From positions 229,294,779-229,358,778 of the forward strand of contig NC_089494.1 of the NCBI RefSeq assembly GCF_036850765.1: a DNA stretch of 64,000 bases, written 5' to 3'. Position 1 is the first letter of the stretch; every line of letters starts with the position of its first letter. The notes beneath the pieces are model-generated. The model was not told the DNA's origin. It worked only from the letters and a program-made list of their open reading frames with translations, and made no database searches. This DNA is from Saccopteryx bilineata (lineage: Eukaryota > Chordata > Mammalia > Chiroptera > Emballonuridae). Positions 33,589 to 45,086 of the stretch are shown piece by piece. The position numbers and the translations under genes were made by a program.

Positions 33589-33996
33589 GCCCTGGCTGAT
33601 TGGCTCAGTGGTAGAGCGTCGGCCTGGCGTGCAGAGGTCCCAGGTTCGATTCCCAGCCAGGGCACACAGGGGAAGCGCCCATCTGCTTCTCCACCCCTCC
33701 CCCTCTCCTTCCTCTCTGTCTCTCTCTTCCCCTCCCGCAGCCGAGGCTCCATTGGAGCAAAGATGGCCCGGGCGCTGGGGATGGCTCCTTGGCCTCTGCC
33801 CCAGACGCTAGGGTGGCTCTGGTCACGACAGAGCGACCCCCCCCCCCCAGAGGGGCAGAGCATCACCTTCTGGTGGGCAGAGCGTCGCCCCTGGTGGGCG
33901 TGCCGGGTGGATCCCGGTCGGGCGCATGTGGGAGTCTGTCTGATTGTCTCTCCCCGTTTCCAGCTTCAGAAAAATACAAAAAAAAAAAAAAAAAAA
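33589..33996 (+). mobile_element. Rhin-1-like SINE, well preserved
   Basis: Full-length copy: head gccctggctgattggctcag, A box tggctcagtgg, B box ggttcgattcc, CT-rich block, body with gccgaggctccattggagca and ggatcccggtcgggc, and an A tail of about 18. A C-run lies at 33838-33848. Because so few bases have decayed, unusually long frames (152 codons plus, 124 and 113 minus) cross it. They recur in other copies and are not genes. Confidence 0.95.
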
Positions 33997-34388
33997 TAGA
34001 CAAGGAAACTGAGGCTCTCTGAAAGCCAACTGTGCTTCCCAACAGTATGAAGTGGTGCCGTGAAAAGACTTCCATATCTCTTCAGTGCTGATGTCACATG
34101 CTGCCTGATGTCTGCTCTGCATGTGCTGTTTGAGAGGAAGGCTTGATGGGACTGAATGTGGCCACGTTTGCAGGAGACAATGATACTGTATTGACAAGTA
34201 CCGCTAGCCCTCTCTGTTTCCTGTTGAGGACTTGTAAAGTTCTCATTTTTACTCTACAGAAGTAATTTGAGGTCAAAGCTAAGATGTTTTTGTAGAAAAC
34301 AAACAAAAGACTTCCTTTTCAACAAGGAAAGAAGAGGAACCCTTCACCTTTCTCTAGAATCTCTCCAAATAGCTCAACTTTATGTTCC
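33997..34388. other. No gene seen
   Basis: Unassigned sequence between a SINE and an LTR. Confidence 0.4.
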
Positions 34389-34960
34389 TGTAAGGCCAAG
34401 GGCTGCCACCATCATGGCCATTCACTTGCAGGTTCTTGCAGGATTCGGACAAGTGGTAAAGAAACAGTGGAGCCAAAAAATGGCAGGCCATTCTTTTATT
34501 AAAGTCTCGCACCGGCCGACGAGCAAACACACAAGGGAAGCACTTCCCTCTTCATTCAGAGCTCACAAAGCCCTGGCACATTATCTGGTTCCACAACCAG
34601 GGGAATCTTCTCTGGTTCCTCCTAGAATCAAAGGCCTCACCAGTCTCAGCAGAGTTCGCAAAAGCCCCTCAGCTCTGGTTCCCCATCTGCACACCTTCTC
34701 TCTCTCTGCCTAACATGGCTTCTCCTTCAGCACTCCGCATTCTCTCTGCTTTCTCTGCAAACATGGCTTCTCACTCCTCCTCCTTCTTCTTCTCTTGTCT
34801 TTTCAAAACTTTCTGGCACAAAAACCTCTCCTCCAGCAAACATTAGCAAAACAATGGCCCTTCCCAAGCAGGAAGGTAATTTGAAATTTCACAGACCACA
34901 TTTACCTCCCACTGCCCAGCCCTCAATGCAAACTATAAGCGAGCAAACATAAAAATCACA
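34389..34960 (-). mobile_element. Solo LTR, antisense (family A, copy 2)
   Basis: Starts TGTAAGGCCAAGGGC and ends AATCACA. On the minus strand an AATAAA signal (tttaataaaagaatgg, about 34492-34507) precedes the 3' end, as in an LTR. Related to 29120-29474, but longer because of a pyrimidine-rich region (34690-34810). The 148-codon frame over it is LTR-derived. Confidence 0.65.
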
Positions 34961-37900
34961 TTTAACATACTTATTTGACCAAGAGTTCCTGTCCCCAAGA
35001 AGGATTAACCTGAATGCTGTTGCTTCTTGAGGGTTCTGTTCTTCAAGCAACTTTGACCTTAATCACACCAGGTTATGATTAATTACAGAAGTAAAGATCT
35101 AGGTCACCTGCAAGATTGTGTGGTCTCTGGAAAGATCTTCTATTATATAATAATTAAGAGATGTCCCTGTCCTTGTTCTCAAAAAATGTCTCAGGATCTA
35201 CAAGATCCTTTGAGATATACGCTTCTTGCTGGTCAGGTCTGCTTCCACCCTGGCTTGGATAAACGGTCTCAGCATGTTATTTTACCTGGCCCTCAGGAGC
35301 AACACAAATTGTGTCCAAGGTAATTAACACGCAGCAGTCAACAATTATTTACTGAGCACCAACCAAGTGCAAGGTGAGGCAAGGGTAAGAATCCATTGCT
35401 GAATGAGAGAAGTTTCTTGACCTCCAGGTAATTGTAGGTTAGAGGTAAGTTTACCTATTTTCATATAACTAAAAGCTCTTCCTGATACTTCTGTCCTCTC
35501 TATTTCTATGACTCTATGGTCTTGTGATTTTGAGCCTCTGACACTGCCATGGAAAAACATGTCTAAACTAGCTTGCTAGTATCAAGGGAAGGAAGAAGAA
35601 ACTGTGGGGCAGAGCTGAACTGTCCTAGCCAAGCCTGGGCAAGAGAGTGGACATGCAACTGACCGGCATCTACATGAGAATAAATGGCGGTTACTTTCAA
35701 CCCCTGGGTTTGGGGTTTGTTTGTCATGCAGCAGATCTAAGCAGATAACGGTATGATGTCACACTCCCCTCCGACCCCCACCTGCCATCCACAGCTAGGT
35801 CTTTGATGGCTGTCCTACGGGTGGGCAAGTTTGAACATTCACACAGCCCATGACCTTGCTTTTGTCTTCACATGGCCAACCCCAGGGTTTGTAAAATGTA
35901 AAAGGCACTAGAATTATTTCACAGATTTGTTTATAAAACTCACGTATGCAATACTTTATGGACAAGTTCAATGATTTTTCATGGGTAATATTGATTAAAT
36001 GAGATTTTCTATTATCTCACTGATTTTAGAATCTGTTAAAGTAAAACTCCATTATAGTTATCATTACTTAGGTTGTAAACTCCGGAGGGTAGAGACTTGA
36101 TTATATTTATCTCTGTGTCCACCCCTTCCCCCCCACACACACACACTCCACTCCCAGGATAGGTCAGTGTTTGCTTGATTGTTTTGCAGTTCTGAAGCAC
36201 CTCATAGCCTGGGCAGCATTTCTAGAGAGCTCCAGGGACATAGTTTGCTGCTGCCAAAGGCTTGCAAACTAAGGTGTATAAGCAGTCCTTCCAACATACA
36301 GTTCTCTGTTTCATTGAAAAATTAAAACACAGCCAGGAAACCTCAGTCTCCTGTGTGCATATTTCCCTTGCCAATTAAAGCAGCACAATTTTCTTCATCT
36401 CTGACTGCCAACCAGGTGCAAATTGGAAACAGGATATTTCAGCAGAAGTTTCCCCTCTGTCAGATTTCATCACGTAGCTGCTCCCAGCTTGCATGCTGCG
36501 ACCTTGACAGAAGACCCCGGGAGCCGCTGTACCTGAAGGAGGCATGCTCCCAGTGCTGTCCCCGTCACCAGGAGTCTTTCAGGGAGACCTTACCCAAGTT
36601 CCCTCTCTGGCTGCAGGAGGTGACAGCCCATTTCTCTTCCCAAACCTGCCCCCTGTGTGATTTAGGTCAGTGCAGCCAACCTTCTCGGTTTGTTCAGCTG
36701 GACATTAGGGATAATGATACCTAACTACCTCACCAGGGCATTGAGGAATTCTGCAATTAATCACTTTCAAGCACTTGGCTGAAAAGTGCCCTGAAACCCA
36801 GGCAGGAGAGGGAAACCCCCGTTGGCAGGAGAGGCCCTCCCGCAAACAGCATCTCCTCCCACTCACTCCACTCCTCAGGCATTACCCAGAACCCCGTCCT
36901 CCTAGGCCGCCGGTTGCAGCACCCCACATTAACTTGCCTCACAGTCTCTCTCTCTGACTTCTGGTAAAAGAGGAAGCGCCCACCTCCTTCCTGGAGGTGA
37001 AGGTAGGTAGGACTCCCAGCACACCAGCAATGCTGAGTCTTTCTCACCCCAACCACTGCCCTCTGCGTCGGAGGTCGCAAACTGGTGGTCAGTTATGGGA
37101 AAATCCCACTTTCCCACAACTCCTGTTGCCAGTCCTGCCTACTGGCCTTGCATCTCACTTTGGAAGGTGGCATCTCTATCTTGACACGCCAGGTCAACGG
37201 AGACAAGAAGAACCCAATTTAACACCATGTTATTTTTCTGGTAAGTTGCCAGGCTCGTAAACACATGAAGCATTTTGTTGAGTGAATAAATATTGCTCTC
37301 TCTCTCTCTTCATAGTTTGTTTTGTTACTGTGTTTTCGGCTCTCCAACTAAATTTTAAGCTCCTCTAGGACAGAGAGTATGCCTTACACAGAGCAAGACC
37401 TCATATAATCCACGTTACTCCAAGTGTGGTCCTGGGATCGGCTATGTCATAATTATACAAATACTTGTTTAAAATGGAGAGCCTGGCATCCATGCCTTAT
37501 TCACTGACTTGAAGCAAGGAGCTGCATCGTAAACGAGTTCTTCCAGGCACGTGTATTCACCCCAGGCATTGTCTCCAGAACAGAGACTAGAAAGCTTGGG
37601 GACTGGGGAAGGAGACAGAGAACTGGGGGGCACACACTTGGGAGTTGTGATGGTTGTCAGAAGAAGGCGTCTCAGTAGAAGTTTCATTGTCTGTTGTCCT
37701 AGCAGAAAGTACCTGTATTTACTGTGCTTTCTTCTTCTATCTCCAAGAGTAATTTTGACTTTTACATTATAGAAGAAACATAAAAAAACCCCACCTATAC
37801 CAACGCATACAGAAACTGAATGTACTTTGGACAGTTCAATCATGCTTCTAAGTGTTGCAGATTTTTCCCCTTTCTGGATTTTGAGCAGGGTCTGTGTCCA

Positions 37901-38744
37901 GCTCATCCTCCAGTATATCATCTTCCCCAAACTCTGCATTTATTGTGGGGGTTTCATTTCTTTGAGATTTCTTTCTACTGTGCCTAGCCCAATGCCCTGC
38001 ATGTATATAGTAAGCACTTGATAAACGTTCCAGTCTCCTGTCAAGATTTCAGGGGTTTGATGAAGAATTCAGCAAGTAGTAGAAGAAAGAGGCAAATCCA
38101 AAGCATTAGGTGTGGGTGTTAAGACATATTGTCTTGACGATCACTGTTGAGGGAGGACAGAGAACTATGTAGACAGACAGTCGGCACATGAATGAGGTAA
38201 TTAGAAACACTTGGCGTGCAAAGAGGCGTGACTGTGCTTATATTTTTGTAAGGATAATCGTAATTTCAATTATTTTCCCAGCACTTCAGATTTCTGGGTT
38301 GGCACCTACTGTTAAAATATGCACCTGGAAATCTTAAGTAAGACTTTTGTTTCTTCTTGAGCTCCTCTGACATGTTGGATGGAACTCCACTTTTACAAGG
38401 AGAAATTTTACAGCCATTGTCTTGAGTACCTTGAAGTGAGTAAGACTCCCCAGTGGAAATGTTTTACTGTTAAAACGGGGTATTCAAGATGCAAGGAATG
38501 AAGTCAGCACAAGAATTGGACAACCATTTCTCCCCATTGACATTCCTGATCTTTTTTGACCTTTGTAGTGGATGGACTGTATCAGATTCTTTGGATTTGA
38601 CCTCATACTTAACACAGAGGAAGAACCCATAGAAAATTGATCGCTGACGCTACAGTGCTATGTACAACGTGATGTTGTATATTTGGCTCTCTCCTGGAAG
38701 GCAAAGACTGGAGTCTCTAAGCCTCTCCTAGTATATGAAAAAAT
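34961..38744. other. No gene seen; scattered ancient repeats
   Basis: Recognisable pieces are the common old repeat at 35338-35440 (acaattatttactgagcacc), L2-like tails at about 36065-36120, 37340-37440 and 37950-38035, and a short (TC)n at 37291-37310. The 123-codon frame at 36353-36724 and the 156-codon minus frame at 37469-37939 have no recognisable domains. They also overlap frames in other registers. Confidence 0.4.
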
Positions 38745-39590
38745 AAAAATAATAGAGAAAATCAACACAACCAAAATTTGGTTTTTAGAAAAAAAATCAA
38801 CAAAATTGACAAAACTTTAGACTAACAAGAACCAAAGAGTGAGGACTCAATTTATTAAAATCAGAAGAGTGAAAGAGGGGATATTAGGACTGAGCTGGCA
38901 GAAGTAAAAAAGAAAAAAAAGAAATACTATCAGTAACTGGATTATTTGGAATGAAATTAAGGAATTCCTAAAATCCACAAAATACCAAAACTAACTAAAA
39001 AAAAATAGAAAACTTAAATAGCTCTACAATAAGAAAAGAAACTGATTTAATAATTTAAAATTTTTCCACAAAGAAAAGCCCAGACTAGATGACTTACCAC
39101 TGACTTCTACTAACCATACAGAGAAATATTAATACCAATTCTTCATAAACTCTTCTGAAAAATAGAAGAGGATGAAATATTACCCAAATCATTCTGAGAC
39201 AAGGATAGTCCTGTTAACATCACAGAAAAGAAAACCACAGACTAACACTCCTATGAACATAGATACAACAGTCCTCAGTAAAATAGTAATAAAGTTAATC
39301 TAGCAAGGTATTATAGAAAGGATTATACAACATGACCAAATGAGATTTAGATTTTTAAAAATGCACGGTAGGTTTAATATCTGAAAATCAATTCATGTAA
39401 TAGGCTATATTAAAGGGCAAAAACCAGGTGATCATTTAAACAGATGAAGAAAAAGCATTTGACAAAATCCAACATCCTTTCATGGTAAAAACATGTATCA
39501 AACTAGGAATAAAAGGGAACTTCCTCAAATTGGTAAGATATCACACAACACCAACAACTGATGTGACACTTAAGGGTGACAAGATGAGTG
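38745..39590 (+). mobile_element. Old L1 ORF2 fragment (reverse-transcriptase part), decayed
   Basis: Reads as L1 ORF2 on the plus strand: gagaaaatcaacacaacc, aaatcaacaaaattgacaaaac, gaaaagcccagactagatgac, aaaagcatttgacaaaatcc. Stops are numerous. There is no 3' UTR or tail, so it is an internal fragment. Confidence 0.8.
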
Positions 39591-39599
39591 ATTTCTTCC

Positions 39600-40043
39600 T
39601 GATTCTTGTCTGCAACTTTGTACTTGAATTTTCAATAGGTATCTCAAACCATACATATTTTGAACTGAACTTTTGGTTTCCTTCAAATCTGCTTCATCTT
39701 TGCTTACCTCTTTCTTAGTAATTAGAATCACTGTTCTCCCAACTGGGCAAACTAAAAACCAAGGTGCCATCCTCATTACAAGCTTTCTGCCCACATCTCT
39801 TAGCAAGTCTTGGTTACACAACTCCAAAACATATCCTGACTCCATTTCTATTCCTTCTACCTCCATAGTCCAAGTCAAACATATTTCACCTTGACTACTC
39901 TGCTGGGCTCTGACCTAATCTCCTACCTCCTACTCTTGCCCCTCTAAAATCCATTCTTGCCGTAACAGCAGGCAGACCCTTAAATATATACATTAAATCA
40001 TGTCACTACCTTGCTTAAAAACCCAATGGCTTTTTATGGTAGC
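39600..40043 (+). repeat. L2-like LINE fragment, part 1
   Basis: ttaaatcatgtcactaccttgcttaaaa then cccaatggctttttatgg resembles plus-strand L2. The remainder of the same pattern appears at 41111-41360, after an inserted LTR element. Confidence 0.5.
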
Positions 40044-41110
40044 AAACCTTCAAGATGGCCTCAATGATATCTGGCTTCTTGTTTTTATGTCTTATGCATT
40101 CCCTTCCCACAATGAATAGGGCTGACCTCTGCAACCACCAGGATACTGGAGAACTGATGCTTTGAAAAGTCCAGAGCTAGGACATGGGACACTGTGTCTT
40201 TCATCTTGCACTTGTTCTGGGGAAAGCCAGCTGCCATATTATAAGGACACTCAAGCAGCCTGTAGAGAGGACTGCATGACAAGGTGCTGGAAGGTTTTTT
40301 TCAAATAACGAATACCAATTTGCCATCTTGGAAGTGGGTACTTCAGCTCCAATCAAGCCTTTAAATGATTTCAGCCCTTGCTAATACCTTGATTAAAACC
40401 TGATGAGAGACTTTTAGTGAAACCATCCGCTTAAGTGGCTCCCAGTTTCCTGACTCTAAGAAGCTATGTGAAATTTGTCAAAAACAAAACAAAAAAAACA
40501 CCTATTGCTTTACACTACTAGGTTTTGAGAAACACCTTACATGGCAATTGCTAACCAGTGTAGATTTTGGTACGTGGACGTTGGGTATTATCACAGCAAA
40601 AACAAAGTGTAAGTGTAACTTTGGAATTGGGAAGGGGATAAAAGCTGAAAGAACTGTTAAGAAAGTGTGCTAGTGAAACGTAAGGTGTTTTGACTGTTTG
40701 TATGCTCTCAATAACCCTAGAGGAGGCTACCAGAGAGGACTTAAAGGGAAAAAAGAAAATGGCACTGGAAACTAGAAGAAATAGGATCCTTATACACATG
40801 ACAGAAAGTTCAGCAACTAAACTATGATTAAATAGAAAGTAGACAATGTGCCCAATGAACTGGGCAATCTAGGTAAGGAGATTTCTGGTAGAGTGTTGTT
40901 GAAGATGCCTCTTGCCTTCTACTTCTTGCTTATATTTAAATATAAGAGGAAAGTGATAATGATCAAGGAAGGATTGTTAAACAAAAGAAGCCTGAACCTG
41001 AGGGTTTTGGAAATTCTCGGCTTCTTCTAACAGCAAAGAATAAGATTAAGAAATGGTATGAGGCCAACGTCAAATGCATTGCAGCAATCCATAATTTGTT
41101 ACACAGCAAT
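40044..41110 (+). mobile_element. Probable ERVL/MaLR LTR element splitting an L2
   Basis: It interrupts an L2-like sequence. Its right end (taatttgttacacagcaatagatgac) is the typical end of ERVL/MaLR LTRs, and a similar motif (ttgctttacactactaggttttgaga) lies at 40505-40531. Two LTR-like parts may be present. Exact family and inner boundary are unclear. Confidence 0.45.
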
Positions 41111-41360
41111 AGATGACATATAACTTCCATCACATTCAGAATAAAATCTCATTCATTATCATGGCCTTTAAACTCCTATATCACCCTCCTCCCACTTCTC
41201 TGGGCTCCAGCCAGGCTGAATTTCTCTCATTCTTGAGTGCACCAGGCTCTCATCCCCCTAAGCAACATTGTGTTTTCCATTCCCTTGATTTCAAATGCTC
41301 TTCCTCCAATATGCTCATGGCTGGCTCTTTCTTGTCATTCAGTCCTTCCATCTGTACTTA
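41111..41360 (+). repeat. L2-like LINE fragment, part 2
   Basis: ttccatcacattcagaataaaatctcattc, catggcctttaaactcct, tctctgggctccagccaggctgaa and gaatgctcttcctcc-like words follow the L2 plus-strand order. Confidence 0.6.
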
Positions 41361-41559
41361 GGTCAACTATATTTAGGTCAAATACAGAGGGAATTATTGA
41401 ATGAAAAGGCAAAGTTTCTTTATGGAGGCAACATTTCTACTATGCTCTGAATGACAAAAAAGATATTAGAATCACTCAATAGCTGATATTTTTTCTAATT
41501 TATTTATTTGTTTATATTTTAATTGTCTCTATAGCACATCAGAAATGTAAAATGCATTA

Positions 41560-41660
41560 GAGACACTGTCTTTCTTGTTCACCACTATATCCCCCGCCCA
41601 TAGTAGGAACCCCATAAATGTCTGTTGAATGAATAAGTGAATGAATGAATGAATGAATAC
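41560..41660 (+). repeat. L2 3' end followed by (GAAT)n
   Basis: ttgttcaccactatatccccc, catagtaggaaccccataaatgtctg and a TGAATGAA repeat at 41627-41658 form a typical L2 tail. Confidence 0.65.
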
Positions 41661-42994
41661 TTAATTTAGGTAACTGGGGCTAGATCCTACAGCTAGAAAC
41701 TGATAAAACTAGTAACCCAACACTCTTAACTTCTTGCCTTAATTATTTGAACATTTCTAATGTAACTGATATTGTTAATGACTTCAGATCTCTATACATT
41801 GACACAGCCTTTCTTATTATGTTGTGTGTTTCTGTATAACTAGAAGAAAATAGCATCACACAATCTTAGTCCCAGAAGCACTTATTCTATTGAAGATGTG
41901 GTCAAAGTTCTTCAGGCAGGCTCTCAGGTAAGGAAGGGTTTACTATTTTATTATTTCTTTCTTTCCTCCCCTTAATAAATTTCAGAGAAAGAAACATTAC
42001 CAAAGAAAAGCCCACCACAGGGAACATGAACATCGAGAGGCCATATGGAGCTGAGTGGAAGCCATTAGAACCACTTCATCTTGTGTGGAGGTAAAATCCC
42101 TCCGGCAAGTACAGTCAAGACACGAACTCATTGCCACATGGCAGGGAGTGTTCCGTCCGGGTGATTACTTTTGTAACTCCATCTGCCTGGCCTCACCAGC
42201 GCCTCCGACAGCATGCTGGAACGTTGAGACAATGTCACCTCAGGGGAGAATCCAAGCTCTCTCATTATTCGGTTACTCTAGGACTTATGGGGGGTCCTTT
42301 CCAGCTGAGAGTTCTGTTTTGTTCTCACTAGGGGTGAAGTCCATTACTCTCTCTGGGATGCCCTTCTGGCTCACTCAGCAACCCTCCTAATTTAGCTTCA
42401 TACTGAAAGCTTTTCTTGAACCAAAGAGTCAAAAGACATAAACAGCGACTGGCTTTGAAAACTGTGAACAACTTGGTCTCTTTCATTAGTCTCATCTGTA
42501 ATAATAATCCCTCCATAATAATCCCTCAACACACACACACAGATATACACAAACATACAGTACCCATATTCACAACACATATACCCATATAGCACACACA
42601 CGTAATTCCTTTAATAGTGACTCTTTCAAATTATCATATAAAAATGGAAAGGCGGTTGGTTTCACATCTTACTAAACTACCTTCTTAAAATCCTGGTTTT
42701 GTCCTTATTTGAAATATATATTTGCAAGTTATGTGCTCAAATTCAAGTGCAAATTGCAGTCTTTCTGGGATAGTAAACAAGTTACATAGGCAGGAAGGCT
42801 GAGTTGAGACAATACTTCCAATAGATACCTGTTGATCTTTGCCTAAATGCTCAACTCAGCAAACCAGAGCAACAACTTGCAGTGCAATGCAATTTGGAAG
42901 TTATGGTGGGAGGAAGCAATGTACTGTCTACACATAGAGACACCTGAATCCCCAGATTCTATTACCTAGTAGACTTCCTGCCTGGAGTAATGGT
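41661..42994. other. No gene seen; CA-rich tract at 42525-42602
   Basis: The 111-codon frame at 42055-42390 lies in a stretch that could be an old LTR but shows no domain. Beyond the imperfect CA-rich tract nothing is recognised. Confidence 0.35.
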
Positions 42995-43280
42995 CTCTTG
43001 TATTTACTATACAATATTATGTTAGTTTAAGGTGTACGATAAAGTGACTCAACATTTGTATACCTTCCAATGTGATCACCTCACTGTCTAGTAATTAATT
43101 ATCTGTCATCGTGCAAACTTGTAATGACATTACTAACATTCCCCTTCACCTTTTTCACCCATCCCTCCACCTCCTCCACTCTGCCAGCCATCAGTTTGAT
43201 CTTTGTTTCTGAGAGTCTGTTTTTGTTCTATCTTAATATGGTTTTGGCATTAAATCCCCTCTGGAATAAACTTGTTGCCT
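42995..43280 (-). mobile_element. L1 3' UTR fragment, antisense
   Basis: gttagtttaaggtgtacgataaagtgactc, catttgtataccttccaatgtgatcacc and ttctgagagtctgtttttgttct are L1 3' UTR words on the minus strand. Confidence 0.65.
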
Positions 43281-43286
43281 TATTGC

Positions 43287-43420
43287 ATTGCTTGTGTTCA
43301 AGTAACCCTTATTTTACCTAACCATGGCCCCAAAGCACAAGGGCAGTGATGTTGGCAATTTGGATACGCCCCAGAGAAGCTGTAAAGGGCCTCCTTTAAG
43401 TGAACAGGTATGCGTGTATA
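43287..43420 (+). mobile_element. Pogo/Tigger-like transposase N-terminal fragment
   Basis: A start codon at 43324 opens a short frame (MAPKHKGSDVGNLDTPQRSC, then PLSEQV) that resembles the N-terminus of Tigger-family (pogo) transposases just before the CENP-B-type helix-turn-helix. It soon degenerates. The first 98 bp recur inverted at 44989-45086 with only two differences. Confidence 0.6.
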
Positions 43421-43494
43421 GGAAAAAAGCCCAGTGTACACAGGGTTTGTACTATCCAGGCGTCCTCTATGGGTCTTGGGATGTATCACCCATG

Positions 43495-43680
43495 GATGGA
43501 GGGAGACTCCTGTGGTGGTCAATGTGTGGGTTTCAGACCAACAGCATCAACATCCATGGGGAGATTGTTAGAAATGCCCCACTTCAGATCTGCTAAGTTG
43601 GGGCCCCAGCAATCTGGGTATTAACAAGCTCTCCTGGTGATGCAGATCCAGGCCGATGAGAACCGCTGACTGAACAATAG
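43495..43680 (+). mobile_element. MER5-type hAT element
   Basis: gaccaacagcatcaacatcc, gagattgttagaaatgcccc, ggggccccagcaatctgggtat, aacaagctctcctggtgatg and gagaaccgctga are in MER5-family order. Confidence 0.7.
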
Positions 43681-44569
43681 CCACGATGCAGATCTTGCCA
43701 TGCTGTACTTGGAAAAAGCATTAGTGTGGGCCCAGCGGTGGAGACTCCTGGCCATATTTTTATCCCAGGGATCTCCCCGCCAGCTCCTCCATGCTTCAAG
43801 GCGCCTAGGCAGCTTCTAGCTGCAAAAAGCAAATGTCATTATGACTTAGGCCTCCTGTTACAAGATGCCCTGCTGAGAAGCACCTGGGGGAGCAGTGCTG
43901 CCAGCTGGCACACAATCCGTTCTGATTAGGCGTTTTGGATGATGGCTTCTCAAGGCAGAGAGAGTGTGAGTGCAACGTCCCCTGGTGAGGGGCTGGCGCC
44001 AGGTTCCATGGCTCTGCTGCCTGGTGGCCTCTCTGTATCTGGGAGGTCCTCAAGGGATGCTGTTGAAGCAGAAATGGGAGTGGGTAGGTATGGAAGCTTC
44101 CAGGACCTGTGACTTTCCTTTCATGAGAGGATTCTCAGTTTTCAGACATTTAATAATAGATCCAGATTCAAACTCCAATGGGAAGAGAATACAGTCAGTT
44201 CCTTCTGCATACCAGGTCTGTTATCTGGTTCTGTCTCTGACCACGTGGCCCTGGGAAAGTTAGTTAACCTTCTCTGACCACAATTGCTCCAGAAATAACA
44301 CTGGAGTAATAATACCTCCCCAACACTTCAATCACAATATTCATTCATTAATAAACATGTACTACATACCTACTATGTACAGTGTGGTACAGAAATTTGT
44401 GAGAATTGAAGATGCATAGCACAAAATCAGTTGGAAACATAAACACATACACACAGATGACCCTCACACTTGTTTACCAATGTAATGTGGTGACGGCCAC
44501 ACCAAGTCTGACGGGAGCCTAGAGGAGGAAGTGGAGGCTACTGACCAGCTCCATTTCCCCATTATTCTC
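43681..44569. other. No gene seen; MIR remnant at 44220-44350
   Basis: The MIR is seen from gaccacgtggccctgggaaagttagttaacc. The frames at 43805-44263 are unremarkable. Confidence 0.5.
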
Positions 44570-44870
44570 TTTTAATTGAATTTATTGAGGTGACATTGGT
44601 TCATAGAACAGGTTTCAAGGGTACAATTCAACAAAACATATCTACACACGGCATCATACTTCCTTTGCCCAAAGCAAAGTCTCTCTGTGTCCCCATTTAT
44701 GCCCCCTCTGCCCACCTCCCCTGCCCCCCTTTCCCTCTGCCTATCAGCACGCTGTTGTCTGTGGGCTATATGTGTATATATCTATATCTATATCTATATC
44801 TATAGATATATATGGGTTTTTTTTTCTTACCTTCTTAACCTTCTTTTATCCCCCCTCCCTTATTCTGATA
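44570..44870 (-). mobile_element. L1 3' UTR fragment, antisense, with (TATATC)n
   Basis: tttattgaggtgacattggttcatagaac, gtttcaagggtacaattcaa and catctacac-like words are the minus-strand end of an L1. An ATATCT repeat at 44775-44808 interrupts it. Confidence 0.7.
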
Positions 44871-44988
44871 GCAGCACCCAAATCGGCACTGGGTCACTTG
44901 GCCTCTCCCATTGGACCCAGTCTTGGAGAAAGTGTCAATCAAGCTGCAAAACCCTCCACTGGTCAAGGGATGGGCCCTGGGCCCTGAT

Positions 44989-45086
44989 TACAGCTTCTCT
45001 GGGGCATATCCAAATTGCCAACATCACTGCCCTTGTGCTTTGGGGCCATGGTTAAGTAAAATAAGGGTTACTTGAACACAAGCAAT
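44989..45086 (-). mobile_element. Pogo/Tigger-like fragment, inverted copy
   Basis: The reverse complement matches 43287-43384 at 96 of 98 positions (two C/T differences). Its flanks differ at once on both sides. Confidence 0.75.

Noticed and set aside
33600..33660. tRNA gene suggested by A and B boxes
   Set aside because: The tRNA-like part is the head of a SINE, with the body, poly-A and many similar copies. It does not fold as a complete tRNA with a usable anticodon arm as far as I can see.
33541..33999. 152-codon plus-strand open frame
   Set aside because: It lies almost wholly in a well-preserved SINE. Near-identical peptide pieces (SQGTQ...PSASPPLPLSFLSVSLFPS) recur in the SINEs at 27496 and 57698.
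36353..36724. 123-codon frame with several Cys, zinc-finger-like
   Set aside because: The Cys spacing does not form a regular zinc-finger array and no homology is apparent.
44762..44815. TATA-rich promoter-like stretch
   Set aside because: It is a simple (TATATC)n repeat inside an L1 3' UTR.
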